From: Anopheles merus | Lineage: Eukaryota; Arthropoda; Insecta; Diptera; Culicidae | NCBI RefSeq assembly: GCF_017562075.2 | Contig: NC_054085.1 | Coordinates: 38,714,539 to 38,778,538, forward strand | Direction of reading: 5' to 3' | Length of the DNA: 64,000 bases | Part shown: positions 46,437-57,748 of the stretch, one piece after another | Numbering within the stretch: position 1 is the stretch's first letter | How the letters are laid out: the number at the start of each line of letters is the position of its first letter | The notes under the pieces: generated by a model | Databases searched by the model: none | What the model was told of the DNA's origin: nothing | The model's input: only the letters and a program-made list of their open reading frames with translations | Position numbers and translations under genes: made by a program

Positions 46437-48682
46437 AGTTCACATGACCAATACGTCACCCTTATTTTTTACTAAACTATGTGGAGAAAAGAGTTGCTAG
46501 AAGGAGGAAACACATTACATATGAGATATCAAGAAATAGAAAAAGGAAGGTTTTTAGAATCTTCACAAAAATGAATAAAATACAATATTTATTTCCTCCT
46601 CTGCAACGACTCGAAGCGGACATGTTATCTCCAAAACGCCTTCCAAATGGATTTCCTCCCAAGCGAACTGAAATCCACCGAGAAGTTCTCACCCTTCACT
46701 TAATCCCTTGATCCTTCAACTACTCGAACCAAGAAACAAGTGAACCTTTCCTTTACCCCCAGTGTGCTGGAATTTACACCTCAGCTCAGCTTTGCCTGCG
46801 ATACGGTCCTGGGAAAACCTGTCGCGTACAACCGTTTTCCCCCACCAACAAACATAAGCACGTGTTCACGGCAGGGAATTCCCTGTTCCCGCTCAGACGG
46901 GGGCAAGTGCACCCCTTGGGCAAGTCGTTCCGTTAGGGGGAAAACGAAATGAGAGAAAAACAGACGCACTTCGTTAGCCGGTGTGTGAAAAGTCTCAATT
47001 CCTCCCCGCCTTACTGTTGTTGTTGATTTGGTTTCAATCAACGTATCAATGCATCAAATGGACCAACGATGATAAACGAACGATGGGAAAGGTTGTTCCC
47101 GCAACTGTCCCCTGGAACTGGGGCAGGGATAATGATACGGCAAATGGGATAATCGATTACGTGAGAAAGCATCACGCAGCTTGGTGTGGATGAAAAAATA
47201 AACAGCCGAGACGTTCCCACCATCTCCGAGACGGCCGATGAGCTCGGACACTTGTCCTTTAGCGTTAGTCCTTATGCTCGGCTCTTTCAGACAGTCCCCG
47301 AAGATGTCCTGGGAACTGTCGGTTGGTTGGTGTGTGGGAAGCAACAGGAAAATTAATCAAAACCCCGCACAGTTACATTATGATTGCATCCTTCGCCTCG
47401 TGCACTTGCAGTGAATCCTGGGAATCGAACGCTTATCCTTTTCCGAGTTTGTTGTGTGCCGTGTGGAGAAGCAAAATAACAAACCCCCTGGCCTGAACCA
47501 AAACACTTCCCGGAGTCTTCCCTTTTCCCAGCTACTTCGGAGCTTCGAAGGATAATGCTCGATAGCTCGAAACGGGATCGGTCCGAAGAAATGAATGCAT
47601 GATAAAAAAAGCATAGAGAGAGGAAAAAAAGCCGTTGCAACCAACAACAGCCGAAACTCGTAAACCAGCAAATTGTTATACATTACCATTTTCCAGCGCA
47701 ACAACAGACAGGGAAAAAAACCTCACAAAAAAAAAGAATACAGCTCAACAACAACAACACACACAAAAACAGGCTAAACCCACCAGTAGCCCAAAATCTG
47801 ACCGAAAACGCTCCATTCGATTACCGGTTGAACGATGAGAAATTAACCAAAAATAAAATGCACAAAAATACGGTGTGCGCGGAAGAGCGAGAGAAAGAGC
47901 ACTCCACGAAAGTAACACGCAAGAATGTCCTCCCTGTGTGATGCGTAAAGCCGCTCGAATTGGAGAAGAAAGGAGAGAGAAAATAACACCCGTAAATGAT
48001 TATCGCTGTGCCAAAAAGGAGTCTAATTGATCATGAATGAAAACCCGGCAAGGGCTACGGTGCAACGGAGGAACGGAGGAACGGAGGAAAGGGAAGGGGA
48101 AGAAGCGGAACCCATACTCAAAACAACAACACATACCCTGGGGTGGAGAGGAGTGGAGAAGCAAAGCGAGGGACGGGTCGATCCGTTTTCGTTTCGAAGA
48201 CAAAGTGCACGTGTTTTTCATGGGTCCGAAGGAACGATCGCGATCGTCGAATTTTTCCCAGGCTCTGAATAGCGCAAAACACAACACAATCGCAGGACTC
48301 CCGGGGTCCTGCCCCTGCCCCTGCCACCACAAGATCGAGCCAGCAAGATTGTGCGCCGTTGTTGTTGTGTTCGTCCTGAGCGCTTAATGTTGCGATGGGT
48401 TTTATCTTCCGTGTTCCGCCCAGGCGATCCTTTCGCTCTCGTCATCTCTCGCCCATCATTTTTCCTAGTCCGCCACCGCCACCGCCGCCGCCGCCGTTGA
48501 ACAGCATCAACAGCGAACAGCAGCATGCAGCATCCTGCGCGCGCAAGAGAGTCAGCAACAAACCAACCAAACCCCCAACAAAAAAAGGGAACAAGCGAAC
48601 GAAGCGTTAACCGAAAATATAATCACCCTCGCTAGCCATCTGCCCGCTTTTTAAAGGCTGCTTTTTCAGTGTAAAAAGTGTC

Positions 48683-48715
48683 TGTGGGAAACTGTAAAAG
48701 ATTTGAGTTCCCACG
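48683..48715. promoter_or_regulatory. Su(H) paired site of the Bearded-family gene
   Basis: TGTGGGAA (48683-48690) and TTCCCACG (48708-48715) face each other across 17 nt. They lie about 545 bp upstream of the TATA box at 49260. This is the canonical arrangement for cooperative Notch/CSL dimer binding. Confidence 0.85.
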
Positions 48716-49110
48716 ATTTCACGAAAAATCGGTCCCGAGGCTCGGGTTTTGCGCTTGGTCCTGCCTGCTTGCTCGAAATCCTTCTCCACCCCAACGTTCC
48801 GCACTTGTGTCCGCACCCTCAATCCACCTACGGCTGTGTGTATGTGTGTTATTGAATTACGTGCAGGTCCTTTCCCGGCAATGCACAGCCCGAAGGGTCC
48901 GTGCCGTCCCTTGCAGCCCACTCCCCTTACCCACTTTTTGGTAGGGATTTAGTCCGGTTCTGTGTGTGTTTTTTTTCGACCTTTCTTTCCCTTCCCCCTT
49001 CGCTTGTGTGCACTGTTTCGTCGTCTGTTTGTTTCGCTCTCGGCTCCGTACTCAGATTCCCTTCGCTTTGCTGCTTTGCTGGGTTTTTCGGTTCCCATGG
49101 AAAGCGGGAA

Positions 49111-49117
49111 CACCTGC
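49111..49117 (-). promoter_or_regulatory. Proneural-type E-box
   Basis: The minus strand reads GCAGGTG, the preferred site of proneural bHLH activators, between the Su(H) pair and the TATA box of the Bearded-family gene. Confidence 0.45.
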
Positions 49118-49259
49118 CTGCAACGGCGTGTCCTGATTCGTCCGTTTTTTCCGCTGCGCTTGTGTTGGTGCCGTTCGCTCTCGTTCACTTGCCTGCATGG
49201 GATGTGCGGGCGGGCGTGGAAGCGACATGTGGAAAGAGTCGGGGTCGGGGTCGGTTTCC

Positions 49260-49267
49260 TATATAAG
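49260..49267 (+). promoter_or_regulatory. TATA box of the Bearded-family gene
   Basis: TATATAAG lies about 220 nt upstream of the start codon, so transcription should begin near 49290. Confidence 0.8.
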
Positions 49268-49481
49268 GCCCGGTCGGGCCCGAATTCTACATCAAACGCA
49301 TTCGATCAGCTCAACAGCGAACAACGCAACGCAAGTTCGATAAAAACGACTCAGCGTTTTTACACACAAACAAACAACTTCGAACGGTTCGAAAAACCAG
49401 TTTCTTGCGAAAGCGCAACGTGTGATAAGTGAAGTTTACCTTGTGATAACGTCAGCAAACAAACAAAACAAAACAAACAAC

Positions 49482-50033
49482 ATGCATTCGTACGCCGTGA
49501 ACAACGCCGCCAACCTGGCCGTCTGCAACAGCAACAACAGCATCAACGAGAACCGCTACAACAGCGAGAAGCTCGCCAAATCGTCCGCCGTCTACCGGCT
49601 GAAGAAGATCCTGAAGCCGCTGGTGACGCTGCTGAAGAGCAACAAGAGCAACAAGTCGTCGGCAAAGTCGTCCCACCACGCACAGGTTGACCAGCGCCGC
49701 TCGATCATCAGCTACATCGACGAGTACGATTGCGACTACGACAACTCCGCCAACGAGCGCCTGGAAGCCGAGCTGGTCGCCGAGCTGGAGCAGTGCCACG
49801 CCACCGACGCCGCCATCCTGGTGCTCGAGGAGCAGCAGCTCCGCCTGCAGCCCGTCCTGCCCGAGGAGCTGTACGTCCCGGTACACTTTGCCCGCACCGA
49901 GGCCGGCACCTTCTTCTGGACGACCATGCCAGCCCGCGAGGTCGATGAGGATCTGATTCAGCCGGCGCACTGCTACAGCGAGGAGAAGCAGTACGCCCAG
50001 CAGGCGTACGCCGACCGTTGGGCCCAAGCCTAA
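49482..50033 (+). CDS. E(spl)malpha: Bearded-family Notch-target protein, E(spl)m-alpha type
   Basis: One exon, 183 residues. The basic amphipathic helix of Bearded proteins is at about 35-55 (SSAVYRLKKILKPLVTLLKS). It is followed by the conserved NERLEAELVAELEQ (about 91-104), VPVHFARTEAGTFFWTT (about 132-148) and the C-terminal DRWAQA (178-183). These motifs in this order define the long m-alpha class. Such proteins bind the Neuralized ubiquitin ligase and inhibit Delta endocytosis, modulating lateral inhibition. The start is the first ATG, after an A/C-rich leader. Upstream lie a TATA box and a 17-nt Su(H) paired site. The 3' UTR carries Brd, K and GY boxes. It is intronless, like its bHLH neighbour on the same strand 7.7 kb away. 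Confidence 0.96.
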   Translation: MHSYAVNNAANLAVCNSNNSINENRYNSEKLAKSSAVYRLKKILKPLVTLLKSNKSNKSSAKSSHHAQVDQRRSIISYIDEYDCDYDNSANERLEAELVAELEQCHATDAAILVLEEQQLRLQPVLPEELYVPVHFARTEAGTFFWTTMPAREVDEDLIQPAHCYSEEKQYAQQAYADRWAQA

Positions 50034-50760
50034 GGTGCCCCAACCCGGGCAGCCGCACAAACCAACCAACCCGCTCAGCAACCGCCCGGCAGCAATCGCA
50101 CCCCGAATCGCCAGTGATACTCCAACGTGTTGGGGCTCTCTTTTGCCAGCACGTGGCGGTGCAACAGCGGAACAACAAAACTCACGATCTCTTCCGAGTG
50201 CTTCGCGCACCATTCCTCGGACCGTCTTGCTTGCAGCCCGTCTAGCAAGAATGTGTGCATGGGGAGCCGAAACCGATGATGATGATGATGATGGTACAGC
50301 TTTAATAGGTTTAGTTTAGGGTCCGTTAGCTTTTTTTCGTGATCTTGTGATAGTAGGGTTAAAAAACAAACACGGTCTTCCAGCATTGTGATGATAATCA
50401 ATGTGTCTTCCAATTTTGTTTGTAAGCAAAATCTGATAGATGATATTAACAGAATACAAAACACGCCTCAAAAAACAAACAACTTCTTACTGCTTTCTTT
50501 ACTGATCTTGGGGATTGGGGATTGGGGGAGAACGAAAAAAACATTGGGCGAAAGAAATTGGGAAGAAAACGGGAATAATGGGGCAACAGGTTGTTGTGAT
50601 GTTATTGGTTGTACACGAAGTTCAACTCGGTAGCAACAGCAGCAACAGCAGCAACAGCAGCAGCAGCAGCAACAGGTTGTTTACAAACAAACGCGTTTTT
50701 TGTTGTGATACGATTGCTCTTCATCGCACTCGTTGGTGTCTTTTGTTTGTGGCAGGTTAA
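50034..50760 (+). other. 3' UTR of the Bearded-family gene with microRNA target boxes
   Basis: Contains a Brd box AGCTTTA (50298-50304), GY boxes GTCTTCC (50375-50381 and 50405-50411) and K boxes TGTGAT (50346-50351, 50387-50392, 50595-50600, 50704-50709). In Drosophila these are targets of miR-4/79, miR-7 and the miR-2/11 group respectively. A CAG/CAA repeat lies at about 50637-50673. No strong AATAAA was found, so the 3' end is open. Confidence 0.75.
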
Positions 50761-52924
50761 TGAGAAGAAAGACTTCAATGAGCGTTAAGAGATGCTCTAA
50801 GTTTTATGAGTAATTGATGATAGAATTCTTACTACACAATGCCAATCGGAATATAATATTCTACTTAGTTTCCAGTAGGCTTTCGGAATCCTATTGGAAT
50901 GGTAAACAATATTCTTGGAATTTTTCTGGGTGTTCCAGGGTGTGCTTTGCCGGTGTTCCTTTCGAGTCCTTTTCCCGCTGTTTCTAGGATCGCTCCAGGA
51001 ATGTTCCTGTAGGCAGTGGCGGCGGCATTTATTGCGCTTGTTCGTGTGAAATCCTACTCCTAGACTTAGGGCGGGCCTGGTCAAACGAGGCAAGAGCCGG
51101 AATGGGCTGGAAATAAGCTCTTTGTAGGCAACGACAAATCCTTCCTGGAATTTTAAAGGATAGAGCAGGCAGGAGAAGAAGAGCGAGAAGGTCCTGCAGA
51201 AAACAAAAAGGACCTTTTTTTTAGTTTTGGGATGCTTTGTAGCTGGGCACATCCCACACATCGTCCATTACCGCAGTTCATGCGTGCATAATGCACTTGA
51301 CAGGATTTTCGGAAACGGCCTGTTACTGGGTCGTAATCGATTTTCTCGGAATGGCTAGTCCGCGGGGACACATCTTTCTAGTGTGTGTGTGTGTTTGGGA
51401 AAGCATTAACCGAAAACGTTAAATGTTTGTGCATGTGCTCTTTGACAGTGATAATTTGCCGGTCTCGGAACGAATGCATCATCGATGCTGTTTGAAGAGG
51501 AACCGATGCTGAAGCGTTTATTATCAGTTTGTTTTGTAGTTTGAAGGTAAAAGAGTGAATAATTGGAGACTATTTAGAATTTGATTGGTCGGAGAAAATA
51601 TTTATTAATTGTGTTCCGCTAAATGACTTGTACGCTCCTCAGCGCCCGTACCTACAAATCGACTGTCGAATGATTAAGAACATTGCTGCAACAGTAAATG
51701 AACCAATTAAGTGACAAAGCATGTCACAAAAAGTACAAATATGCGTTAATAATGTTCCACGCAAGAGCACCTGAGCTAGAACCGACGAAAGACGACAACG
51801 CTGATGACGACAAACAGAGGCTTTAAATGTTTTTAGTGCTTATTAGGATAGCTCCATTATCCTGCGTCCCTTTTTTGGCTCCGTTCGCCCTTACAAGTGT
51901 GTGTGTTTTTGGTAGGCTCATAACGCAATAAACATTACAACACGAGAACCTGCTAATGGGAAAGCTTTGTAAGAAATCAGTACCAGATTAATATTTTTTA
52001 TTGTTTTTTTTTCTTAATCACCTGTATATCCTCTAAATTCATAAAATCCCGCTGTGGAAGTGTTGTGGAAACCCCACAATTAAGGAATTTAGCAAATTAA
52101 TATTGCTAATGTAACGGCACGCCTGTCTACCGACAAACACACGGCATAACAACATAAAAACAACAACAAAAAAACCCCTCGATAAATAAACCGTTTGCAC
52201 ACATTCCCCGTCCAATTACTGTGCCGGTTAAGCGCCACTCGTACGCCCGCCCTGCTTGCGTGAATGAAAGCACCGACCGGAACCAGTGGCGCACACACTT
52301 GAGCGCAATCTAACAACTCCCAACAACACGAACAACTGGGCGGCTGGGTGGCTAATCATGATCGTGCGGTTACATCATTTCCCTACGCGCACGCTAAACG
52401 CGCCGTTCGCGCGCCAGTCCCACGTGCGAGCGAGTTTCGGGACACCCCGACACTCCTAACGATAAACACGGGTGCTACCCACCATACCCTCCTTCTTAAA
52501 AGGGAACAATGGGCAACACCAGTGGGCAGCAGCAGCAGCAGCACGAACGCACACCAATTAAAACCGATCACCACCGGGGCCGGGCGATAATAAAAACACA
52601 TACGCCACGTACCAAAAACCGCGCATCCCTTTGCTGCGTCCCTTTTCTCACCCTCTGCGTGCCTTCTGGTTCTGCTAAGGGTTCTGTTGTTGTTGTTGTT
52701 GTTGTACTGGCATCGTCGAAGAGACCGTGAGAGCGTAGTAGCCCATCGGACCATACCATACCATCATCATCATCATCATCAGCTCCGCCACATGTGGTGT
52801 GCGTTGGTGCGAGAAGTTGAGCGTGCAAAGAAGGGACTGCAAACGGACGAAGGAGCCGAAGAGGAGAAGGAGGCAAAACAGGCACTCTCGGACGGAGAGC
52901 GTTGAAAATCATTTCGCTGGTCTG

Positions 52925-52945
52925 CACCTGCCGCCGTTTCCCACG
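52925..52945. promoter_or_regulatory. E-box plus Su(H) site pair
   Basis: CACCTG (52925-52930; GCAGGTGC on the minus strand) lies 7 bp from the consensus Su(H) site TTCCCACG (52938-52945). A proneural plus Notch input of this kind is typical of E(spl) enhancers. Confidence 0.4.
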
Positions 52946-55900
52946 GATCGGATCAGTTTCGGAGCTTGGCCGGGCTCGGAACGTCATCGGCCGTTACTGG
53001 GGCGAGGTGGCGTATCCCTGCTCTTTCTCTATGGGGCCGCGCACACGTTCGTCCCACGGTCGCCGCAAGGGTGTGTGTGCTCGCGCGCGCGTTTTTTTTT
53101 ATCAGGGTTGTTTGTTATGTTGCGTTGTTTTTTTTTGTTTTTTTTGCTGCTCATTCCATCTCTCTTGCGCCGTTTATTTATGCTACGAGCGGTTCCGCTG
53201 ATGGTGGCACATGTACGAACACGTTCCGCGCCTTCTCAGCAAGTGTGTGTGTGTGTGTGCGTGGTTGTGCGTTTTTATCTGGCATTGCAAAATAACTCCC
53301 CCCAGGGTGGTGGGAATGGAGCACGGACGAGGCCACACTCTCCACCACCCTCCCTATGATGGATGCGTTCGACAAACTGCTGGCTGGTGGAGAAAGAGGT
53401 TGAAATGCAACGTGTGGATGGCGGTGGATTGGAAAGAGTAACTTGATCGTGAATCATAATAAACACGCGCTGCTGCTGCTGCTGCTGCTGTCGTTACCGC
53501 CGTTCATTGATGAATCGCTCTGACCGGGGCCCTTTTTTCTGCGCTCGTCTCTTCCACCGCTTCTCGGCGTGTTGTTGGGCGGTGGAAACGATAAGCGGAA
53601 GATAGCGGCATTGGGGCAGCGGTGGCGCCGGCCGGAGAAAAGGGATGATGAAACATGCTGCCGAGACGCAATGTTGTCAATCGGGCAAATCGGGGTTGCA
53701 TTGTAGCACGCGCGTTTGCGGCTGGCGCCACGGTCGGAGATGCAAATATTTAAATCGTTGCGTGGTTATTGCTTGCATTGTTTTCTTTGATGTCGGCCGT
53801 TTTCGTTGCGATCGATTTCTAATTGGATTGTTGTCTTGTTGCTTCTTTTTGCTTTGGTGTTTGCTTCAAATTTTATTTATTCTACATTCTACTTGTTTAA
53901 TGTTTGAAATTCGTCAGCTTTTATGTGGAGGTTTTACCTTTATATATAATTTTGGTGCTATCATATTTTTTACAATTTAATCCCCTTTTTCCTGTTTCAT
54001 GGTGAGGGAAAAAATGTTTAAAATGTATGAACCGTTTTTCCAGACATTTCATCAGGCTTTCCAGTTTCTTTTAACGTTTTTTTTCATTTCACACTTTTGC
54101 TATTTATAAACCCAACGCTCATCCCTCATTCCGATGCCTTCCAGGAGCTTTCCCCTGTATAAGAATTCCCCCAAGTTAGACGCTACTGCACCGCTTATCG
54201 TGGCACGCATGCTGGTTGGCACGTTTAGACACACTTTCTGCCCAAGAAGGGTCGCTTCTTATGACCTCTTCCTCGCCGTCTTCCCGAGCAGTCCCCCTAA
54301 GCCTTGCACACTATCGCCGCCGGCACGTTGACTTTCGCGTGTGCGCACGAATTGTGCAGACGAAACGCACGGGCTGCACCCCAGCCGTGGACGTAACGGA
54401 CATTTTTCCCCCTGCGCTAGAGCCTCGTGCGCCGGTGCGCGTTTGCATCAAGCATTCTTGCCGCTAGGAATGCTTAATTGTGCCCTCGAATGGGGTGATA
54501 GGGGGAAGTTTCCTTTGGGCTGGCTGGCGGCAAGCATTCCACGCGCTAAGGGTCAACAGGAGGGGTCCGTTTTAGGAGGAAAAAACAAGGAAGGGAACTC
54601 CTAGCGGACGGGATTCTACTTCTTAGTCGGCAGGAATCGGAATTGGTGTGATGGTTGCATTGGTTAGGGAATACATTATGCTGGTTACCTTTTTCCTTGC
54701 GCTAAGACACTCGCGCAAAGCAATGCGTCTTTGGTCGGAAAAGCTAGAAGGGATGTTTGTGCAGCCGCAAGGGAAAGGACTATCCGTTTTGGGCAATCGT
54801 TCGATTTACTCCAGGTGCACCAGCTGTAAGCTCGAAGGAACTATAAGATGTTTCAAATATTCGTCATTCCGTGAGCTAGGCTTCTTTGGACGTTTATAAT
54901 TGCAACGATTTTAGAGCACAGATTGAATCTCCGGCTAACAGATTCATACAGAGGCTCTAAAGCGGCCGTTGGTTCTTTAATTTCCGTTTTAATGTACATC
55001 GCTCAAACCATCTTGCATGATTCCAAAAACCATTTACAACTGAATCAGTCAATTTTAATCAAATTTGAACGGACTCTGTAGAAGAATAGATAGTTCTACT
55101 AAAACAGTGTATGCGTTAAGCTTTATAAAACTTTAAAAACAAGGATTTGAACCTTAGAAAAGGGTTTTAAACATAAGCTAGTTGTTACTGAAAATTATGT
55201 AAATCCTTTTCATCAAGAACAAGTCTTCCTTGTCCTGAGAACACTGCCTACGAGAAGTACTGTTGATGCTTCCTTCAGATAATAGAATTTGAAGTCGAAC
55301 CATATCAACCAACCAACCTGTTTCAACGAGTCCGGAAATTCCACAACAACTGCTCACCATGTTCAAGAATCTCCACCCGACAACCACACCCAATCGCCAA
55401 AGCAACCCACTCGTGCCATAAAGTTCCACGAAACCAATTCATCTAGTCGGCCATCGAAACGCCATTACACATTACGCAAACGGACACGTGCTGCGTCGTC
55501 GTCGTTGTCGGTCCAAGCGCATGCTGTATCAGCGCGAGCGCGCGCGCGCTCGAGTCCAACGACAGAAGAAACCGCTTCCGACATCACCCACTGCCAGCCG
55601 GGCGATCCATGCCTGCTTGCGCCGCATGCCGTCTCGTGTCTGCCGCGTGCTGTCCCCGTGCCCATGCGACTCGATATGACCACGCGCGCCGATGCGCAAG
55701 CCAGCACCAAGCAAGAACCACCGCCGCCGCGACCGTGGCCTTCTGGGCTGACCTTTGGCGGGTGGCCGGAAGTACCGAAATCGAAAAGGAAGCCAACCAG
55801 CTCGATTCCCTCCCCAACTCCCCGAGACCACACAGCCCATTAGTCGTTTGCGTTTCCTCTTTGCGCACACACTCTCTCCTACCCCAGATTTACATTAACT

Positions 55901-57136
55901 CGTCTGGCGCCTGGCGGAGGGAGCTAACCACCACCAACACCACCCATTCATCCCACCCAAACGGGTAAGCCACCGCGGGCAAGAGCTTTGTTTCCGGATC
56001 CGGAATGCTAGCCATCACCATAGGCCACGGGCCACAACATCCAAGCCCACCAAAAAAAAAAAAAGGGTCTCACGGGCGCACGTTCGACCACGAGCCTATT
56101 TGCGCACGATCCGCGGGAGCAAAGAGCATTTACAATCGAAGCGATGAAGATACGACGGAATGGAGAAAAGCCAAAGAAAAGCAAAAAAAAAACGCCATCA
56201 TCCCAGCAACGGGCAACGGCGGCTAAAAACGGGAAGCTCGTGTCAAACACACGCTTGTGCTCTGTGGGGTAGGGTAGGACGGACAAGGGGATTGTGGATC
56301 GAGAATCTCCCGAGGTTGGTTCCCACCGTTTTTGCCCGCACGAGTGCTGCGGCTGCTGCTGTTGCCTGTGGATGATGATGATGGCCAAGAAGGCGAACCT
56401 CCCGAAGAGACGTCTTAACGCGCACGCGGAGTTTTTGGCCTGTGCGCCTGCATGCGCCCCGGCACTACTTCCACTTCCCGTAATTCAAAGCACCACAGCA
56501 CCGGCAGGGCAGGGCAGGGAGAAAGAAGCCAGAAGACACAACAGCAGCAGCGGAAGGATGAAAGGAAGGGAGGTGGACAAAAAGGCCCCGCGCACAAACT
56601 GATATGAAAAATACTCCGGCTTCGGCTCCCACGGTCGCAATCGAGCACGCACTCTTGTGGGGTTTTGCTGTTTGCTGTGTGCCGGCCTGCTCTGGCAAGA
56701 CCCGTGCGCACGTTCCAGCGCCGTGCGGCCGAGCGAGAGCGCACGAGCAACTGATACATATATTTCTCCCCTCTGCGTCGTCACCCCGCTGTGGCGTGTT
56801 TGCGCAAAAGCCCCTCCTAACCCGCCGAAGACGGTACGAAAGAAGTCCCAAAGAAAGCAGCAGCCCACGGAAGAAGGAGCGAGAGAGAGAGAGAGAGATA
56901 GCAACGCGCATGCATGCATGCATACATTCATGTCTGGGCTCAACCACCAGGCCCTTTTACCACCGAGCCACGGCACCCTTCGTGCCGCCGTGCGTCCGCC
57001 GGTCCACCGAACATCAGACCCGTGCGAACGAACGAGCGTAGAATGAGAGGGACCCAAAACATAAAAGCGACAGATGGTTACGATTCCCTCCCGTACACAG
57101 CACAAACAGCATAGCAGCAGCAGCAGCAACACATTT

Positions 57137-57143
57137 GCAGGTG
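57137..57143 (+). promoter_or_regulatory. Proneural E-box (A site) of the bHLH gene
   Basis: GCAGGTG, 14 bp upstream of the Su(H) paired site. Together they form the SPS+A module known from Drosophila E(spl) promoters. Confidence 0.8.
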
Positions 57144-57157
57144 GTGCCGTTCCAGCG

Positions 57158-57190
57158 TGTGGGAACGACGATGCGAGCGAGTTTCCCACG
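57158..57190. promoter_or_regulatory. Su(H) paired site of the bHLH gene
   Basis: TGTGGGAA (57158-57165) and TTCCCACG (57183-57190) face each other across 17 nt, about 175 bp upstream of the TATA box. Confidence 0.9.
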
Positions 57191-57365
57191 GATCCGACTC
57201 CGATCCGGCAGCCGGGCGCGCACAACACAAACACACATACACGGAAAGAAGGGTCGGCTGCGTCTTCTTTCGCTCTCGCTCTCGCTCTTGCTCGCACGGC
57301 CGGACGGACCCGCAGCCGGGCAGGGGTGACCCCCGGCCGGCCGGGCCTACGAACCGGCTCGGCAG

Positions 57366-57373
57366 TATATAAA
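57366..57373 (+). promoter_or_regulatory. TATA box of the bHLH gene
   Basis: TATATAAA, about 380 nt upstream of the start codon. Transcription should start near 57395. Confidence 0.85.
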
Positions 57374-57748
57374 CGCTCGGTGGTGGAAATTTCGATATCA
57401 TTTCCATTCATTCGTCCGACCAGAGAGGACATACACACTACACACTCTAGCATAACTACCATAACGCGGTTCGGCGTTCGTCGTTTAACTGTCCTTTAAC
57501 GCAAAAGTACGAGTTCGTGACGTTTGACTGCCATCAAAACATTGGCAGAACGAGAGAGAGAGAGAGAGCAAGAACATCGGTGCATTTAAAGTGAAGTGGG
57601 TGTTTGTGTGCATCGGAAGCAAAGTGCATTCTTCAAGAATTGTGCAAGTGCAAGTGCAAAAAGCAGAAAAAACGAGCTCAAAGAGAGACTTCTCAGTGAA
57701 AGTGCCTTAGTGCAAACAACAAAACCACAACACACACAGATATACAAA

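Larger units (their letters stand above)
32831..48682. other. Large non-coding region left of the Enhancer of split genes
   Basis: Nearly 16 kb without a supportable protein-coding gene. Longer frames, such as one from 38823 to 39956, have no recognisable domain and follow homopolymers or repeats. The region carries two inverted pairs of Su(H)-like sites (34809-34845 and 39262-39294), a SINE, (GA)n and (TG)n tracts, a T25 run and a G15/C14 pair. It is best read as regulatory DNA and possible non-coding transcripts of the Notch-response locus. Confidence 0.5.
50761..57157. other. Non-coding spacer between the two Notch-target genes
   Basis: About 6.4 kb with no supportable gene. It holds an E-box next to a Su(H) site at 52925-52945, a CTG8 repeat near 53468-53491, GA and ATGC short repeats near 56885-56930, and a segment at about 50830-51170 rich in GGAAT and ATTCC words. 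It probably carries enhancers of the flanking genes. Confidence 0.45.

Noticed and set aside
56485..57462. 325-codon minus-strand frame upstream of the bHLH gene
   Set aside because: It crosses the Su(H) pair, the TATA box and GA repeats; the protein is a low-complexity Ser/Leu/Arg mix.
57596..57748. N-terminal extension of the bHLH protein
   Set aside because: The extra 51 residues are not seen in the family, and the ATG at 57749 has a strong context and the typical N-terminus.
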